A DNA stretch of 64,000 nucleotides from Saccharothrix sp. S26 (GTDB taxonomy: Bacteria > Actinomycetota > Actinomycetes > Mycobacteriales > Pseudonocardiaceae), in the NCBI RefSeq assembly GCF_021390395.1, contig NZ_JAJUWT010000003.1, forward strand, positions 394,840-458,839, in the 5' to 3' direction. Position 1 is the first letter of the stretch. Every line of letters begins with the position of its first letter. The position numbers and the translations under genes are program-made. Of the stretch, positions 44,797 through 55,388 are shown piece after piece. Under the pieces are notes generated by a model. That model did no database searches, was not told where the DNA came from, and was given only the letters and a program-made list of their open reading frames with translations.

Positions 44797-46071
44797 GTGC
44801 CGAGCCGCCTCACCACCGCCGTCGCCGCCACCGGCCTGGCCACGTTCGCGCTGCTCTACGCACCGCAGTCGGTCCTGCCCGCCATCGCCGCCGACTTCCG
44901 CCTCACGCCGGCCGAAGCGTCCCTCGCCATCAGCGCCGCCACCGGCGCGCTCGCCCTCGCGATCATCCCCCTGGCGACCCTCGCCGACCGGGTCGGCCGA
45001 CGCCGCGTGATCGTCTGGTCCGTCCTCACCGCCGCCGCCCTCGGCTTGCTCCTCCCGCTCACCCCGACCTACGAAACCCTCCTCGCCGCCCGGGCCCTGC
45101 AAGGCGTCGCCACCGCGGGCGTCCCGGCGACCGCCATGGCGTTCCTCGCCCAGGAAGCCGGCCGGACCCACGTCGGCGCGGCCATCGGGGCACTGGTCGC
45201 GGGCAACAGCGCGGGCGGCATGGTCGGCCGCCTCATCACCGGCTTCACCACCGACGGCACCTCGTGGCGCACCGCCCTGGCCCTGGCGGGTGCGTTCGGC
45301 GCGGCCTGCGCGATCACCGCCGCCCTCTTGCTGCCCAACGGCCACCGCGCCGAACGCCGCCCGAGCGCGCTCAAGGACGCCCTCACCGACCGCGTCCTGC
45401 TTTGCCAGTACGCGATCGCGATCCTCGCCGTGGCGGCGTTCATCTCGGTCTTCAACGTGATCGGCTTCCGCCTCACCACCGACCTGGGCCTGCCCACCGC
45501 CGTCGCCACGCTGGTCTACCTGACCTACGCGGCGGGTGGCGCCACGTCCGCCGCCGCGGGCCGCCTGGCCGACCGCCACGGCCGCGCCCGCATCACCCTC
45601 GCCGACCTGGCGTTGGCCGCCGCGGGCGCCGCCCTCACCCTCGCCGACCACGTCGTCGTGATCGCCGTCGGCCTCACCCTGTTCACCGGCGGCTTCTTCG
45701 CCGCCCACGCGGTCGCGAGCGGCTGGGTCGGCGCCCGTGCCCCGGCCCACGTGCGGGGCCAGGCGTCGGGCGTCTACCTGTTCGCGTACTACGTCGGCAG
45801 CAGCACCGGCGGCACCGCGGGCAGTGCCGCCTACCAGGCGCACGGCTGGCCGGGCCTGACCGCCCTGGTCGCGGCCTGGCTCGCCCTGGCGGCCCTCGCC
45901 GCGGTCACGGCTCAGAAGTCCAGCGGCACCTCGACCCCCGCCCCGCCGGTCACCGCGACCGCGTCCACCTGCGGCAACGTCACCGTGCCCGCCGCCACCG
46001 AGAACGTCACCGCCCGCACGTCCTCCGGCACCTCGAACACCACCGCCACCGGGAACGTGTCCCCGCCGTAA
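44797..46071 (+). CDS. Major facilitator superfamily transporter
   Basis: A 424-residue permease with 12 predicted TM helices in two bundles (LTTAVAATGLATFALLYAP, the conserved loop ATLADRVGRRRVIV between TM2 and TM3, and AGRLADRHGRARIT in the second half). The family resembles YnfM/aromatic- or drug-efflux transporters regulated by an adjacent LysR. The last helix ends near 45905. About 50 further Ser/Thr/Ala-rich residues overlap the 3' end of the convergent lipoprotein gene antisense for 160 bases because no earlier stop occurs. Confidence 0.88.
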   Translation: MPSRLTTAVAATGLATFALLYAPQSVLPAIAADFRLTPAEASLAISAATGALALAIIPLATLADRVGRRRVIVWSVLTAAALGLLLPLTPTYETLLAARALQGVATAGVPATAMAFLAQEAGRTHVGAAIGALVAGNSAGGMVGRLITGFTTDGTSWRTALALAGAFGAACAITAALLLPNGHRAERRPSALKDALTDRVLLCQYAIAILAVAAFISVFNVIGFRLTTDLGLPTAVATLVYLTYAAGGATSAAAGRLADRHGRARITLADLALAAAGAALTLADHVVVIAVGLTLFTGGFFAAHAVASGWVGARAPAHVRGQASGVYLFAYYVGSSTGGTAGSAAYQAHGWPGLTALVAAWLALAALAAVTAQKSSGTSTPAPPVTATASTCGNVTVPAATENVTARTSSGTSNTTATGNVSPP

Positions 46072-47264
46072 CGCGCGCCGACCTGCCGCGCCGCCTGCCC
46101 GCTGGGCACGGTCAACGTCAGCAGAGCCGACGTCTGCCCCGCGCCGACCACGCTCGGCAGCCCGTGCCCGATCAGCCGCAGCTCCACCAGCGCCATCCCG
46201 GGACCGGCCGTGACCAGCTCGTACTGCCCGCCCGACGACACCGGCCGCTGCCGCCCCAACCGGGCCCGCACGACCTCCAGCGACCCGGCCGCCGCACCCA
46301 CCGCCACCGGCGTCGACACCGAGATCGACTCCGGCCCCGGCGCCCGCCGCAACGCCCGGGGCGCGTCGCCGACGACCTGCCCGGACGGCACCTCGACCCG
46401 CTGCTGCAACGACTTCGTCCCCACGGTGTCGAGCACCAGCGACTCCTGCCCGCCCGCGGCCGGCACGGTGTAGACGATCAGCGCCGACCCGTTGTCCGGC
46501 AGCCGTTCGGCGGGCAGCCGGTGCCGCCTGCCGGGCACGTCCAGCGACAGCTCCGGCGGCTGCGGCAGCCACCCGCGCCACGGCGTCTGCCCGAACGCCG
46601 AGTCGACCTCGCCGTGCCGCGTCACCCGCACCCGCAGCACCCGCAGCGCCACGCCGTGCTCGGCCCGCAGGTCGCCTTCCGCCGTCGGCCACACCGCCGG
46701 CGACGCATACCCCGTCACGTGCACCTCGAGCTGGTCGTCGCGCACCATCGCGGACGCCGCGTCCAGCACCTGGCCGTCGTCGGGCAGCACGGCCAGGAAG
46801 TCCGGCCCCGCCTGGCCGACGCCCTGGTCGGCGGAGGTCTCGCGGCCGTCGGTGCGCACCAGCTTGCCCACCGGTGTGCTGCGCGCGCCCTGCGGCGGCA
46901 CCTGCGGCGGCTGCACCTCCAGCCGGATCCCGGCCGCGCTGCGCTCGACCTGCTTCAACGGCACCGGCACCCAGTCGGTGGTCGCGGCCGTGCCCGGCAC
47001 CTGCACCGGGCCGCACCACAGCCGCGTGTCGACCTCGAACGCCTGGCCGGTGCGCGCGAACCAGCAGCTCACCGCGTCACGGCCGGTCCGGGCCACGTAC
47101 CCGAACGACAACGTGTAGCTCAGCTCGGCCTCGCCCCGCGCCTGCAGGCCGGCCGCGTCCAGCACCGCCTCTCCCTGGATGGTCAACCTCACCTGCTCGG
47201 CGCTGAACGCGGGCGTGGCGCACCCTCCGGCCACCAGCGCGAGCAGGAGCACAAGCCACCGCAT
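45912..47264 (-). CDS. Putative lipoprotein, unknown function
   Basis: 450 residues. The N-terminus MRWLVLLLALVAGGCATP is a signal peptide with lipobox VAGGC. The rest is beta-rich with no recognised domain (LTIQGEAVLDAAGLQARGEA, RVRVTRHGEVDSAFGQTPW, HRLPAERLPDNGSALIVYTV). It is probably anchored on the outer face of the membrane. It is convergent with the MFS gene (160-base overlap) and lies upstream of glgA on the same strand, separated by 112 bases. Confidence 0.7.
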   Translation of the reverse strand: MRWLVLLLALVAGGCATPAFSAEQVRLTIQGEAVLDAAGLQARGEAELSYTLSFGYVARTGRDAVSCWFARTGQAFEVDTRLWCGPVQVPGTAATTDWVPVPLKQVERSAAGIRLEVQPPQVPPQGARSTPVGKLVRTDGRETSADQGVGQAGPDFLAVLPDDGQVLDAASAMVRDDQLEVHVTGYASPAVWPTAEGDLRAEHGVALRVLRVRVTRHGEVDSAFGQTPWRGWLPQPPELSLDVPGRRHRLPAERLPDNGSALIVYTVPAAGGQESLVLDTVGTKSLQQRVEVPSGQVVGDAPRALRRAPGPESISVSTPVAVGAAAGSLEVVRARLGRQRPVSSGGQYELVTAGPGMALVELRLIGHGLPSVVGAGQTSALLTLTVPSGQAARQVGARYGGDTFPVAVVFEVPEDVRAVTFSVAAGTVTLPQVDAVAVTGGAGVEVPLDF

Positions 47265-47376
47265 ACCGCCCCCAGTAGTCGCCCCTACTGGTTAGAAGGC
47301 GGTCGGCGGGCCGTACCGTTGCATCCCGTTCGGGTGATGGAGGTCACACCCCCCATCACCCTCGGGCATCATCCGG

Positions 47377-48540
47377 TCACTTGGCGCTGGTCAACGCCGC
47401 TTCGTAGACGGCCACGGTCTGCTCGGCCACCGTCGCCCACGAGAACTCCTCGACCGCCCGCACCCGGCCGGCCTCACCGAACGCCTTCGCCCGCGCCGGG
47501 TCGCCGAGCACCTCGTTCACCGCGTCGGCCAACGCCACCCGGTACGCCTCGACGTCCTTCTCGTCGTAGTGCACCAGCAGCCCGGTCCGCCCGTGGTCGA
47601 CGACCTCCGGGATGCCGCCGACGTCGGACGCCACGACCGCCGTGCCGCACGCCATGGCCTCCAGGTTCACGATGCCCAGCGGCTCGTACACCGACGGGCA
47701 CACGAACACCGTCGAGTGGCTCAGGATCTGCCGCACCTCGGCCGGCTGGAGCATCTGCTGGATCCAGAACACCCCGGGCCGCGACGCCGCCAGCTCCGCC
47801 ACCGCCAGCCGCGTCTCCTCGGCGATCTCCGGCGTGTCCGGCGCGCCCGCGCACAGCACGACCTGCGCGTCCGGCGAGATCCGGTGCGCGGCGGCGACCA
47901 GGTGCCCCACGCCCTTCTGCCGCGTGATCCGCCCGACGAACGTCACGATCGGCCGTGCCGGGTCGATCCCGTGCCGGACCAGCGCGTCGGTCTCGGACAC
48001 CGGGTGGTAGGCGGCGGTGTCGATGCCGTTGCGCACCACGTGCACCCGCGCCGGGTCCAACGCCGGGTAGCAGTCCAGCACGTCGGCCCGCATGCCCTCG
48101 CTGACCGCGATCACCGCGTCCGCCGCCTCGTACGCGGTCCGCTCGACCCAGGACGACACCCGGTAGCCGCCGCCGAGCTGCTCGGCCTTCCACGGCCGGC
48201 GCGGCTCCAGCGAGTGCGCGGTCACCACGTGCGGGATGCCGTGCAGCAGCTTGGCCAGGTGGCCCGCCATGTTGGCGTACCAGGTGTGGGAGTGCGCGAG
48301 CTGCACGTCACCCAGCGCGGCGGCCATCTCCAGGTCCACCGACAGCGTGGCCAGCGCGGCGTTCGCCCGTTCCAGCCCGTGCGCCGGGTTGTGCGCCCTG
48401 GCGTCCGCGCGCGGCCCGCCGAAGGCGTGCACGTCGACGTCCACCAGTTCGCGCAACCTCGGCACCAGGAAACCGACGTGCACCCCAGCTCCGCCGTAGA
48501 CCTCCGGCGGGTACTCCCGTGTCAGCAGTCCAATTCGCAC
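47377..48540 (-). CDS. glgA: Glycogen synthase/maltose-1-phosphate synthase (GlgA/GlgM type, GT4)
   Basis: A 387-residue GT-B glycosyltransferase. IGLLTREYPPEVYGGAGVHV is the nucleotide-sugar loop, VTAHSLEPRRPWK follows, and the donor site is FVCPSVYEPLGIVNLEAMA. In M. tuberculosis the equivalent gene (Rv1212c) makes alpha-maltose-1-phosphate from ADP-glucose and glucose-1-phosphate for alpha-glucan synthesis. GTG 48540 lies seven bases after a TACGGT -10 element; GTG 48549 is the alternative start. It is divergent from glgC, which supplies ADP-glucose. Confidence 0.93.
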   Translation of the reverse strand: MRIGLLTREYPPEVYGGAGVHVGFLVPRLRELVDVDVHAFGGPRADARAHNPAHGLERANAALATLSVDLEMAAALGDVQLAHSHTWYANMAGHLAKLLHGIPHVVTAHSLEPRRPWKAEQLGGGYRVSSWVERTAYEAADAVIAVSEGMRADVLDCYPALDPARVHVVRNGIDTAAYHPVSETDALVRHGIDPARPIVTFVGRITRQKGVGHLVAAAHRISPDAQVVLCAGAPDTPEIAEETRLAVAELAASRPGVFWIQQMLQPAEVRQILSHSTVFVCPSVYEPLGIVNLEAMACGTAVVASDVGGIPEVVDHGRTGLLVHYDEKDVEAYRVALADAVNEVLGDPARAKAFGEAGRVRAVEEFSWATVAEQTVAVYEAALTSAK

Positions 48541-48547
48541 GGGGCTC

Positions 48548-48553
48548 ACCGTA
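48548..48553 (-). promoter_or_regulatory. -10 element TACGGT, leaderless glgA
   Basis: On the minus strand TACGGT ends seven bases before GTG 48540. If it is the -10, transcription starts at the glgA start codon, which argues against the longer GTG 48549. Confidence 0.45.
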
Positions 48554-48631
48554 ACCCGGTCGCCGGGGGCAGCCGGGTGAACGAGCGGAGTCCGCGCCGC
48601 TTCGCCGTTGGTGGGCCGGTGCTCACCCGGT

Positions 48632-48637
48632 TAGGGT
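48632..48637 (+). promoter_or_regulatory. -10 element TAGGGT, leaderless glgC
   Basis: TAGGGT ends seven bases before GTG 48645 and there is no Shine-Dalgarno sequence, consistent with a leaderless transcript. The -10 elements of glgA and glgC are 78 bases apart. Confidence 0.5.
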
Positions 48638-48644
48638 CGTTGCC

Positions 48645-49859
48645 GTGAAAGGGCAACCGCACGTTCTAGGAATTGTCCTCGCCGGTGGCGAAGGCAAACG
48701 GTTGTGGCCGTTGACCGCCGACCGGGCAAAACCGGCGGTGCCCTTCGGCGGTAACTACCGGCTGGTGGACTTCGTCCTGTCCAACCTGGTGAACGCGGGG
48801 TTCGTCAAGCTCTGCGTGCTCACCCAGTACAAATCCCATTCCCTGGACCGGCACATCTCCACGACGTGGCGACTGTCCAATGTGCTCGGGCAGTACGTCA
48901 CGCCGGTGCCGGCGCAGCAGCGGCTCGGGCCGCGCTGGTACACCGGCAGCGCGGACGCGATCTTCCAGTCGCTCAACCTCGTCAACGACGAGAAGCCCGA
49001 GCACGTGATCATCTTCGGCGCGGACCACGTCTACCGGATGGACCCGGGCCAGATGGTGGAACAGCACGTCGAGACGGGTGCGGGCGTCACCGTGGCGGGC
49101 ATCCGGGTGCCGCGGGCGGAGGCCAAGGCGTTCGGCTGCATCGACTCCGACGCGTCCGGGTTGATCACGCGGTTCCTGGAGAAGCCGTCCGAGCCGCCGC
49201 ACGTGCCGGACGACCCCGAGGTCACGTTCGCGTCGATGGGCAACTACGTGTTCACCACGGAGGCGCTGATCGAGGCGTTGCGGGCGGACGCGGCCAACCC
49301 CGACTCCGACCACGACATGGGCGGCGACATCATCCCGATGCTCGTCGACCAGGGCCAGGCCCACGTCTACGACTTCGCCGACAACAAGGTGCCGGGGGAG
49401 ACCGACCGCGACCGCGGCTACTGGCGTGACGTGGGGACCATCGACGCCTACTACGAGGCGCACATGGACCTGGTGTCGGTGCGCCCGGTGTTCAACCTCT
49501 ACAACCAGGCGTGGCCGATCCGGACGGCGACCCCGCCGCTGCCGCCCGCGAAGTTCATCGCGGGGGGCAGCGCCGAGGACTCCATGGTGGGGCCGGGGTC
49601 GATCATCTCCGGCACCGTCCACGGGTCCGTGATCAGCTCGGACGTGGTCGTGGAGTCCGGGTCGGTGGTGCAGGGCAGCGTGCTGCTGCCGGGCGTGCGG
49701 ATCGGGCGCGGCGCGGTGGTGCGGCGGGCGATCCTGGACAAGAACGTCGTGGTGCCCGACGGCGCGCTGATCGGCGTGGACCCGGCGACGGACCGGCAGC
49801 GCTACACCGTGTCGTCCGGCGGCGTGACGGTGCTGGGCAAGGGCGTCACGGCGCACTGA
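48645..49859 (+). CDS. glgC: Glucose-1-phosphate adenylyltransferase
   Basis: A 404-residue enzyme making ADP-glucose from ATP and glucose-1-phosphate. The N-terminal nucleotidyltransferase has [20 protein letters not shown] and GTADA-like [20 protein letters not shown] is the sugar-phosphate site and [13 protein letters not shown] the core motif. The C-terminal left-handed beta-helix has [17 protein letters not shown] and [13 protein letters not shown]. Length and motifs match Rv1213. It is divergent from glgA. Confidence 0.95.
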   Translation: MKGQPHVLGIVLAGGEGKRLWPLTADRAKPAVPFGGNYRLVDFVLSNLVNAGFVKLCVLTQYKSHSLDRHISTTWRLSNVLGQYVTPVPAQQRLGPRWYTGSADAIFQSLNLVNDEKPEHVIIFGADHVYRMDPGQMVEQHVETGAGVTVAGIRVPRAEAKAFGCIDSDASGLITRFLEKPSEPPHVPDDPEVTFASMGNYVFTTEALIEALRADAANPDSDHDMGGDIIPMLVDQGQAHVYDFADNKVPGETDRDRGYWRDVGTIDAYYEAHMDLVSVRPVFNLYNQAWPIRTATPPLPPAKFIAGGSAEDSMVGPGSIISGTVHGSVISSDVVVESGSVVQGSVLLPGVRIGRGAVVRRAILDKNVVVPDGALIGVDPATDRQRYTVSSGGVTVLGKGVTAH

Positions 49860-50226
49860 GCGGGTGGCCGGTGGTCACGTCGACGTGCTCGGGGACCTCC
49901 TCGTGGCGGTCCCCGACGGTCGACGTGCCGCTGGGCTCGATCATCAGGATGCGCGCGCCGTCGGGGGACGACGGCTTGTGACGCGTGCCCTTCGGGACGA
50001 CGAAGACATCGTGCGGCTCCAGGTGCACCGTGCGGTCGTCGAGGGCGATGTCCAGTTCGCCGTCGAGGACGAGGAAGAACTCGTCGGTGTCGTCGTGGGC
50101 GTGCCAGACGTGCTCGCCGCGGACCTTGGCGACGCGGATGTCGTAGTCGTTGACCGCGGTGACGACGCGCGGGCTCCACAGGGCGTCGAAGCTCGCCAGC
50201 GCCTCGGTCAGGTTGATCGGATCCAT
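49846..50226 (-). CDS. Cupin-domain protein
   Basis: A 126-residue single cupin barrel. The two metal-binding motifs are visible: [19 protein letters not shown] and [17 protein letters not shown]. Possibly an isomerase, dioxygenase or sensor; the substrate is unknown. It overlaps the glgC end by 14 bases. Its start is 53 bases from a divergent GlxA-type regulator. Confidence 0.88.
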   Translation of the reverse strand: MDPINLTEALASFDALWSPRVVTAVNDYDIRVAKVRGEHVWHAHDDTDEFFLVLDGELDIALDDRTVHLEPHDVFVVPKGTRHKPSSPDGARILMIEPSGTSTVGDRHEEVPEHVDVTTGHPLSAP

Positions 50227-50279
50227 GGCGTCGATGCTGCGCGGCGGGGGCGTGCGGGCGTGAGTGCTAGGAATCGCAC

Positions 50280-51311
50280 ATGCCGCCAGGATCCTCGCAC
50301 CGCGTGGTGATGATCGTCGACTCCGGCTCGAACCCGTTCGAGCTGGGGGTGGGGACGGAGCTGTTCGGGCTGCGCCGGCCGGAGCTGGGGCGGCCTTGGT
50401 ACTCGTTCGGCTTGAGCGCGCTCGGGCCAGTCCGGATGAACCACGGCTTCTTCACCCTTACGGGTGTCCCCTCGTTGGGCGAGGTGGAGCACGCGGACAC
50501 CGTGATCGTGTCCAACCGGCCGGACAGCTGGATCCGGCCGCCGGAGCCGGTGCTGGAGGCCGTCCGGCGGGCCCACGACCGGGGTGCGCGGCTGGTCAGC
50601 TTCTGCACCGGGGCGTTCACGCTGGCGCACGCGGGCCTGCTGGACGGTCGTCGGGCGACCACGCACTGGCAGTGGGCGGGGTTGTTCCGGGAGATGTTCC
50701 CGCAGGTGGAGCTGGTGCCAGACGTGCTGTACGCGCAGGACGGCCCGTTCTGGACGGCGGCCGGCAGCGCGGCCGCGCTGGACCTGGGGCTGCACCTGAT
50801 CCGGGAGGACCACGGCGCGGAGGTGGCCAACGCGGTGTCCCGGCGGCTGGTGTTCGCGGCCCACCGCGACGGCGGGCAACGCCAGTTCGTGCGCCGCCCC
50901 GTGCCCGACGTGCCGGACCAGTCGCTGGCCGACGTCCTGACCTGGGCACGAGCGCGCCTGGACGAGCCGGTGACGGTGGCTTCGCTGGCGGCTCGCGCGG
51001 CCGTGAGCCAAGCGACCCTGCACCGCCGGTTCCAAGCGGAACTGGGCACCACACCCCTCGCCTGGCTGACCGCCGAACGGGTGGACCTCGCCCGAAGCCT
51101 CATCGAGCGTGGCGAAACGCGCCTGGACGTCGTCGCCCGCCGCAGCGGCCTGGGCTCCCCGTCCACCCTGCGCACCCACTTCCACCGCCGCACGGGCCTG
51201 ACCCCCAGCGCCTACCGCGCCCGCTTCGGCCCTGCTCCAGCCACCCCACCGCCAGTTGTCCACAACCCGCCACGGACTACCGCCGATCGTCGAATCGAGC
51301 CGGCAGGATAA
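50280..51311 (+). CDS. GlxA-type AraC-family regulator with DJ-1/PfpI domain
   Basis: A 343-residue two-domain regulator. Residues 8-190 are a DJ-1/PfpI-like domain (VVMIVDSGSNPFELGVGTELF, nucleophile-elbow region LVSFCTGAFTLAHAGLLDGR with Cys, ATTHWQW). Residues 215-315 are the AraC double helix-turn-helix (VASLAARAAVSQATLHRRFQ, VVARRSGLGSPSTLRTHFHR). The last 20 residues (VVHNPPRTTADRRIEPAG) are encoded by a repeat element that starts GTTGTCCACA, suggesting the original stop was lost. It may control the divergent cupin gene. Confidence 0.88.
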   Translation: MPPGSSHRVVMIVDSGSNPFELGVGTELFGLRRPELGRPWYSFGLSALGPVRMNHGFFTLTGVPSLGEVEHADTVIVSNRPDSWIRPPEPVLEAVRRAHDRGARLVSFCTGAFTLAHAGLLDGRRATTHWQWAGLFREMFPQVELVPDVLYAQDGPFWTAAGSAAALDLGLHLIREDHGAEVANAVSRRLVFAAHRDGGQRQFVRRPVPDVPDQSLADVLTWARARLDEPVTVASLAARAAVSQATLHRRFQAELGTTPLAWLTAERVDLARSLIERGETRLDVVARRSGLGSPSTLRTHFHRRTGLTPSAYRARFGPAPATPPPVVHNPPRTTADRRIEPAG

Positions 51312-51343
51312 AAGCAGGGGTCCCCTGGGCGGGTACCCCTGCG
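51257..51343 (+). repeat. GTTGTCCACA-to-GGGGTCCCC hairpin element, copy at the end of the GlxA-type gene
   Basis: It begins AGTTGTCCACAACCC inside the 3' end of the regulator gene and ends in the hairpin GCAGGGGT-CCCC...GGG-T-ACCCCTGC (51314-51342). It shares both parts with 34602-34690 and the hairpin with 55966-55992. After the stop codon the hairpin can act as a terminator towards the convergent methyltransferase gene. Confidence 0.65.
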
Positions 51344-51694
51344 AAGCATCCCCGCGCCGCGGGCCTCGCGGTGACCGGGTGGTTCGTGACCGGGTGGTTC
51401 GTGCGAGCACGTGCAGGTGGCGTGCGATCCGGTCCGCGGCAGCGGGCGGGCGGGGGTGCGGTCGAAGGTGGTGCCGGCGGTGTGTGGGTTGCCGCTGCTC
51501 GTCGCGATCCGCAGCGGGTGACCGTGGCAGACGAGCCCTGTGTGGTGGTCCCGCGCCGGTTCGCGGCCTTGCGGGGCCGGTTGGTTCGTCCGAGCGCGTG
51601 CGGGTGGTGTGCGGTCGGGTTTGGCGCGTGTCGGGTGGGCCTGGTGCCGGCCGCGTGTGGACAACGGGGCGGTTCGTCGGGGCGACGGGCCGGG
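51344..51694. other. Intergenic region with direct repeats
   Basis: 351 bases without a gene between convergent genes. A 15-base unit GTGACCGGGTGGTTC is repeated in tandem (51371-51400). A longer stretch of about 40 bases near 51392-51431 recurs in diverged form near 51582-51621 (GGTTCGTGCGAGCACGTGC against GGTTCGTCCGAGCGCGTGC). It looks like decayed repeat sequence. Confidence 0.5.
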
Positions 51695-52321
51695 TCAGCC
51701 GGCTTTGGCGGCCACCAGCAGGCCGTCGCCCAGCGGCAGGATCACGGGCACCAGGCGGTCGTCCTCGCGGACCGCGCGGGCCACCTCCCGCATCGCCGCC
51801 GTGTCCGGGTCGCGCTGGGACGGGTCCACCACGCGGCCGTGCCACAGGACGTTGTCGAACGCGATCACGCCGCCCGGCCGCAGCAGCCGCACGCCCTCCG
51901 CCAGGTACTTCGGGTACTCCGACTTCGCCGCGTCCACGAACACCAGGTCGTACGCGCCGTCGGTCAGCCTCGGCAGCACGTCCAGCGCCCGGCCCATGAT
52001 CAACCGGGTCCGCGACACCGCGATCCCGGCCTCCGCGAACGCCACCCGCGCCGCCCGCTGGTGCTCCGGCGACACGTCGATCGACGTCAGCACCCCGGCC
52101 GCCGGCATGCCGCTGAGCAGGTACAACGCCCCGACCCCGGCCCCGGTGCCGATCTCCACCACGGCCTTGGCCTGCAACGCCGCGGCGAGGAACCGCAACG
52201 CCGCCCCGCCGCCGGACCCGATCGGCACGCACCCCAACTCGGCGCCACGAGCCCTGGCGGCCGTGATCACGGCGTCCTCGGGCAGGTAGCCCTCCACGTA
52301 CTCGCGCGTCGGCGCATCCAC
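51695..52321 (-). CDS. O-methyltransferase (class I, CCoAOMT-like)
   Basis: A 208-residue SAM-dependent methyltransferase of the catechol/caffeoyl-CoA O-methyltransferase family. The SAM-binding VVEIGTGAGVGALYLLSGMP, LTSIDVSPEHQRAAR, the metal-site DLVFVDAAKSEYPKYL and GGVIAFDNVLWHGRV are intact. GTG 52321 lies seven bases after TAGCCT (minus strand 52334-52329), so it is probably leaderless. Divergent from sigE, as Rv1220c is from sigE in M. tuberculosis. Substrate unknown. Confidence 0.92.
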   Translation of the reverse strand: MDAPTREYVEGYLPEDAVITAARARGAELGCVPIGSGGGAALRFLAAALQAKAVVEIGTGAGVGALYLLSGMPAAGVLTSIDVSPEHQRAARVAFAEAGIAVSRTRLIMGRALDVLPRLTDGAYDLVFVDAAKSEYPKYLAEGVRLLRPGGVIAFDNVLWHGRVVDPSQRDPDTAAMREVARAVREDDRLVPVILPLGDGLLVAAKAG

Positions 52322-52328
52322 AGCACGA

Positions 52329-52334
52329 AGGCTA
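52329..52334 (-). promoter_or_regulatory. -10 element TAGCCT, leaderless methyltransferase gene
   Basis: On the minus strand TAGCCT ends seven bases before GTG 52321, with no ribosome-binding site. Confidence 0.5.
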
Positions 52335-52379
52335 ACGCCGCCGGCGGCGGTTCGGGTGGTTCCCGGCGACAACCGGGAT

Positions 52380-52406
52380 TCTCAGCGTGCTCTCAGCCGC
52401 CTCTCA
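52380..52406 (+). promoter_or_regulatory. Three TCTCA(G) repeats with 11-bp spacing upstream of sigE
   Basis: TCTCAG at 52380 and 52391 and TCTCAC at 52402 are spaced exactly 11 bp, facing sigE. TATAAG (52414-52419) follows and could be the -10, placing the repeats over the -35 region as for OmpR-type activators. The motif and spacing are the same as at 4395-4440. In M. tuberculosis the response regulator MprA binds directly repeated motifs in front of sigE. Confidence 0.65.
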
Positions 52407-52445
52407 CGATGGTTATAAGGGAGGACGCCAAGCTGGTCCCAACGC

Positions 52446-53111
52446 ATGACGAGCAGGACCAACGGGAACACGTCAGGGGAGCCGAGCGTTGACCCGTGCA
52501 GCAGGGCAGCCAGCCCAGTGGAGGTGCGTAACCGCCCGATGCCAAAGCAGACCGCCGCACTGACGGCCCCCATCGACGACGTGGAGTGGATCCCGCCCAC
52601 GTGGGATGAAGTCGTGCGCGAACACGCCGACCGGGTGTACCGGTTGGCCTACCGCCTGACCGGCAACCAGCACGACGCCGAGGACCTCACCCAGGAGACG
52701 TTCATCCGGGTGTTCCGGTCGCTGGCGTCGTACAAGCCCGGCACGTTCGAGGGCTGGCTGCACCGCATCACCACGAACCTCTTCCTGGACATGGCCCGCC
52801 GCCGCTCCCGCGTGCGGATGGAGGCCCTGCCCGAGGAGACCGACCGCATCCCCGGCGACGACCCCACGCCGGAGGAGATCTACGACGACACGCACCTCGA
52901 CCCGGAGCTGCAGGCCGCCCTGGACGAGTTGCCGCCCGAGTTCCGCGCCGCCGTCGTGCTGTGCGACGTGGAAGGACTCTCCTACGAGGAGATCGGCGCC
53001 ACCCTCGGCGTCAAACTCGGTACCGTGAGGAGCAGGATCCACCGGGGCCGCCAGGCCCTGAGGGTCGCACTGGAACGCCGCCGGGGTCTGGCTCAGGAGG
53101 ACTCTGCATGA
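52446..53111 (+). CDS. sigE: ECF RNA polymerase sigma factor SigE
   Basis: A 221-residue ECF sigma factor for envelope stress. Region 2 has [24 protein letters not shown] and [20 protein letters not shown], and region 4 has [42 protein letters not shown] split over 110 residues later. The match to mycobacterial SigE is close. ATG 52446 gives the long form. ATG 52539 (MPKQTAAL) gives a 190-residue form and lies downstream of an internal promoter-like site, so both may be used; mycobacterial sigE also has several starts. Its stop overlaps rseA as ATGA. Confidence 0.93.
   Translation: MTSRTNGNTSGEPSVDPCSRAASPVEVRNRPMPKQTAALTAPIDDVEWIPPTWDEVVREHADRVYRLAYRLTGNQHDAEDLTQETFIRVFRSLASYKPGTFEGWLHRITTNLFLDMARRRSRVRMEALPEETDRIPGDDPTPEEIYDDTHLDPELQAALDELPPEFRAAVVLCDVEGLSYEEIGATLGVKLGTVRSRIHRGRQALRVALERRRGLAQEDSA
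52464..52490 (+). promoter_or_regulatory. ECF-type promoter inside the 5' part of sigE
   Basis: GGGAAC (52464-52469) and GTT (52488-52490) give GGAAC-N18-GTT, the form of SigR/SigH-type (thiol-stress) or related ECF promoters. A transcript from here would encode the short SigE starting at ATG 52539. In M. tuberculosis sigE is also transcribed from a SigH-dependent promoter. Confidence 0.5.
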
Positions 53112-53731
53112 CCGACCTGCGAGGTTGGCAACTGCCCGAGCAGCACCTGCTGCCCGACGCGGTCGTCGCCTTCGTCGACGGCGAGCTGTCCGCCTCGGCG
53201 CACAGCAGGGCTTCCGCGCACCTGCAGCGCTGCCCGTTCTGCGCGGCCGAGGCGTACGCGCAGCAGCAGGCACGCTCCGCGGTGCGCGCCGCCGACGCGC
53301 CGTGCGCCCCCGCGAGCCTGCTCGCCAGGCTGGGTGCCATCCCGCAGGAAGTGGAGCTGCCCAGCGCCCCGGACGGCCTCGCGGTCACCGAGGACGGTCA
53401 GCTCGTCACGGTCCAGCGGCCCGACCGGGTCGCGTTCGGCAACGGTCCCGTGCTGGGGTCCGGCCGCCCTTTCGGAACCGGCGGCGGCAGCCGCTTCGGA
53501 GCAGGTCTGTTCGGCGGTAGGCGCGCCCGCCAAGGCGCGGGCGTCGTCGTGTCCGGCCTCATGCTCGGCGCGCTCGCCCTGGTCGCACCGGGCGGCGAGG
53601 ACGCCACGCCCGCACCCGCCCAGGGCAACACCCCTCCTCCCTCGCCCGTGGTGGCGCCGTCGTCGATCGACGACCGCGAGCCCGTCGGCGTGCTGCGTCC
53701 GGCGGCGACCATCGCCCCGCTGGGCCGCTGA
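53108..53731 (+). CDS. rseA: Anti-sigma-E factor RseA (zinc-binding)
   Basis: A 207-residue anti-sigma factor that should bind Sig[30 protein letters not shown] contains the start of the ZAS domain, with HLQRCPFC giving the HxxxCxxC zinc/redox motif. A hydrophobic stretch at about residues 143-165 ([21 protein letters not shown]) may be membrane-associated. The C-terminal tail is Pro-rich. Coupled to sigE by a four-base overlap, equivalent to Rv1222. Confidence 0.9.
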   Translation: MTDLRGWQLPEQHLLPDAVVAFVDGELSASAHSRASAHLQRCPFCAAEAYAQQQARSAVRAADAPCAPASLLARLGAIPQEVELPSAPDGLAVTEDGQLVTVQRPDRVAFGNGPVLGSGRPFGTGGGSRFGAGLFGGRRARQGAGVVVSGLMLGALALVAPGGEDATPAPAQGNTPPPSPVVAPSSIDDREPVGVLRPAATIAPLGR

Positions 53732-53812
53732 CCAGCCCGCTGACGGCAACTTCACCGGTCACCGGGCACGATTGCCCCGCGACAACCATGGTGTGACGAC
53801 GTGCGGGGAGCG

Positions 53813-55339
<1,527 letters not shown>

Positions 55340-55388
55340 CGGCTACGCTGGCGGTCACGGGTCGGGGCGCGGAAAGTGGGGCACGCGG

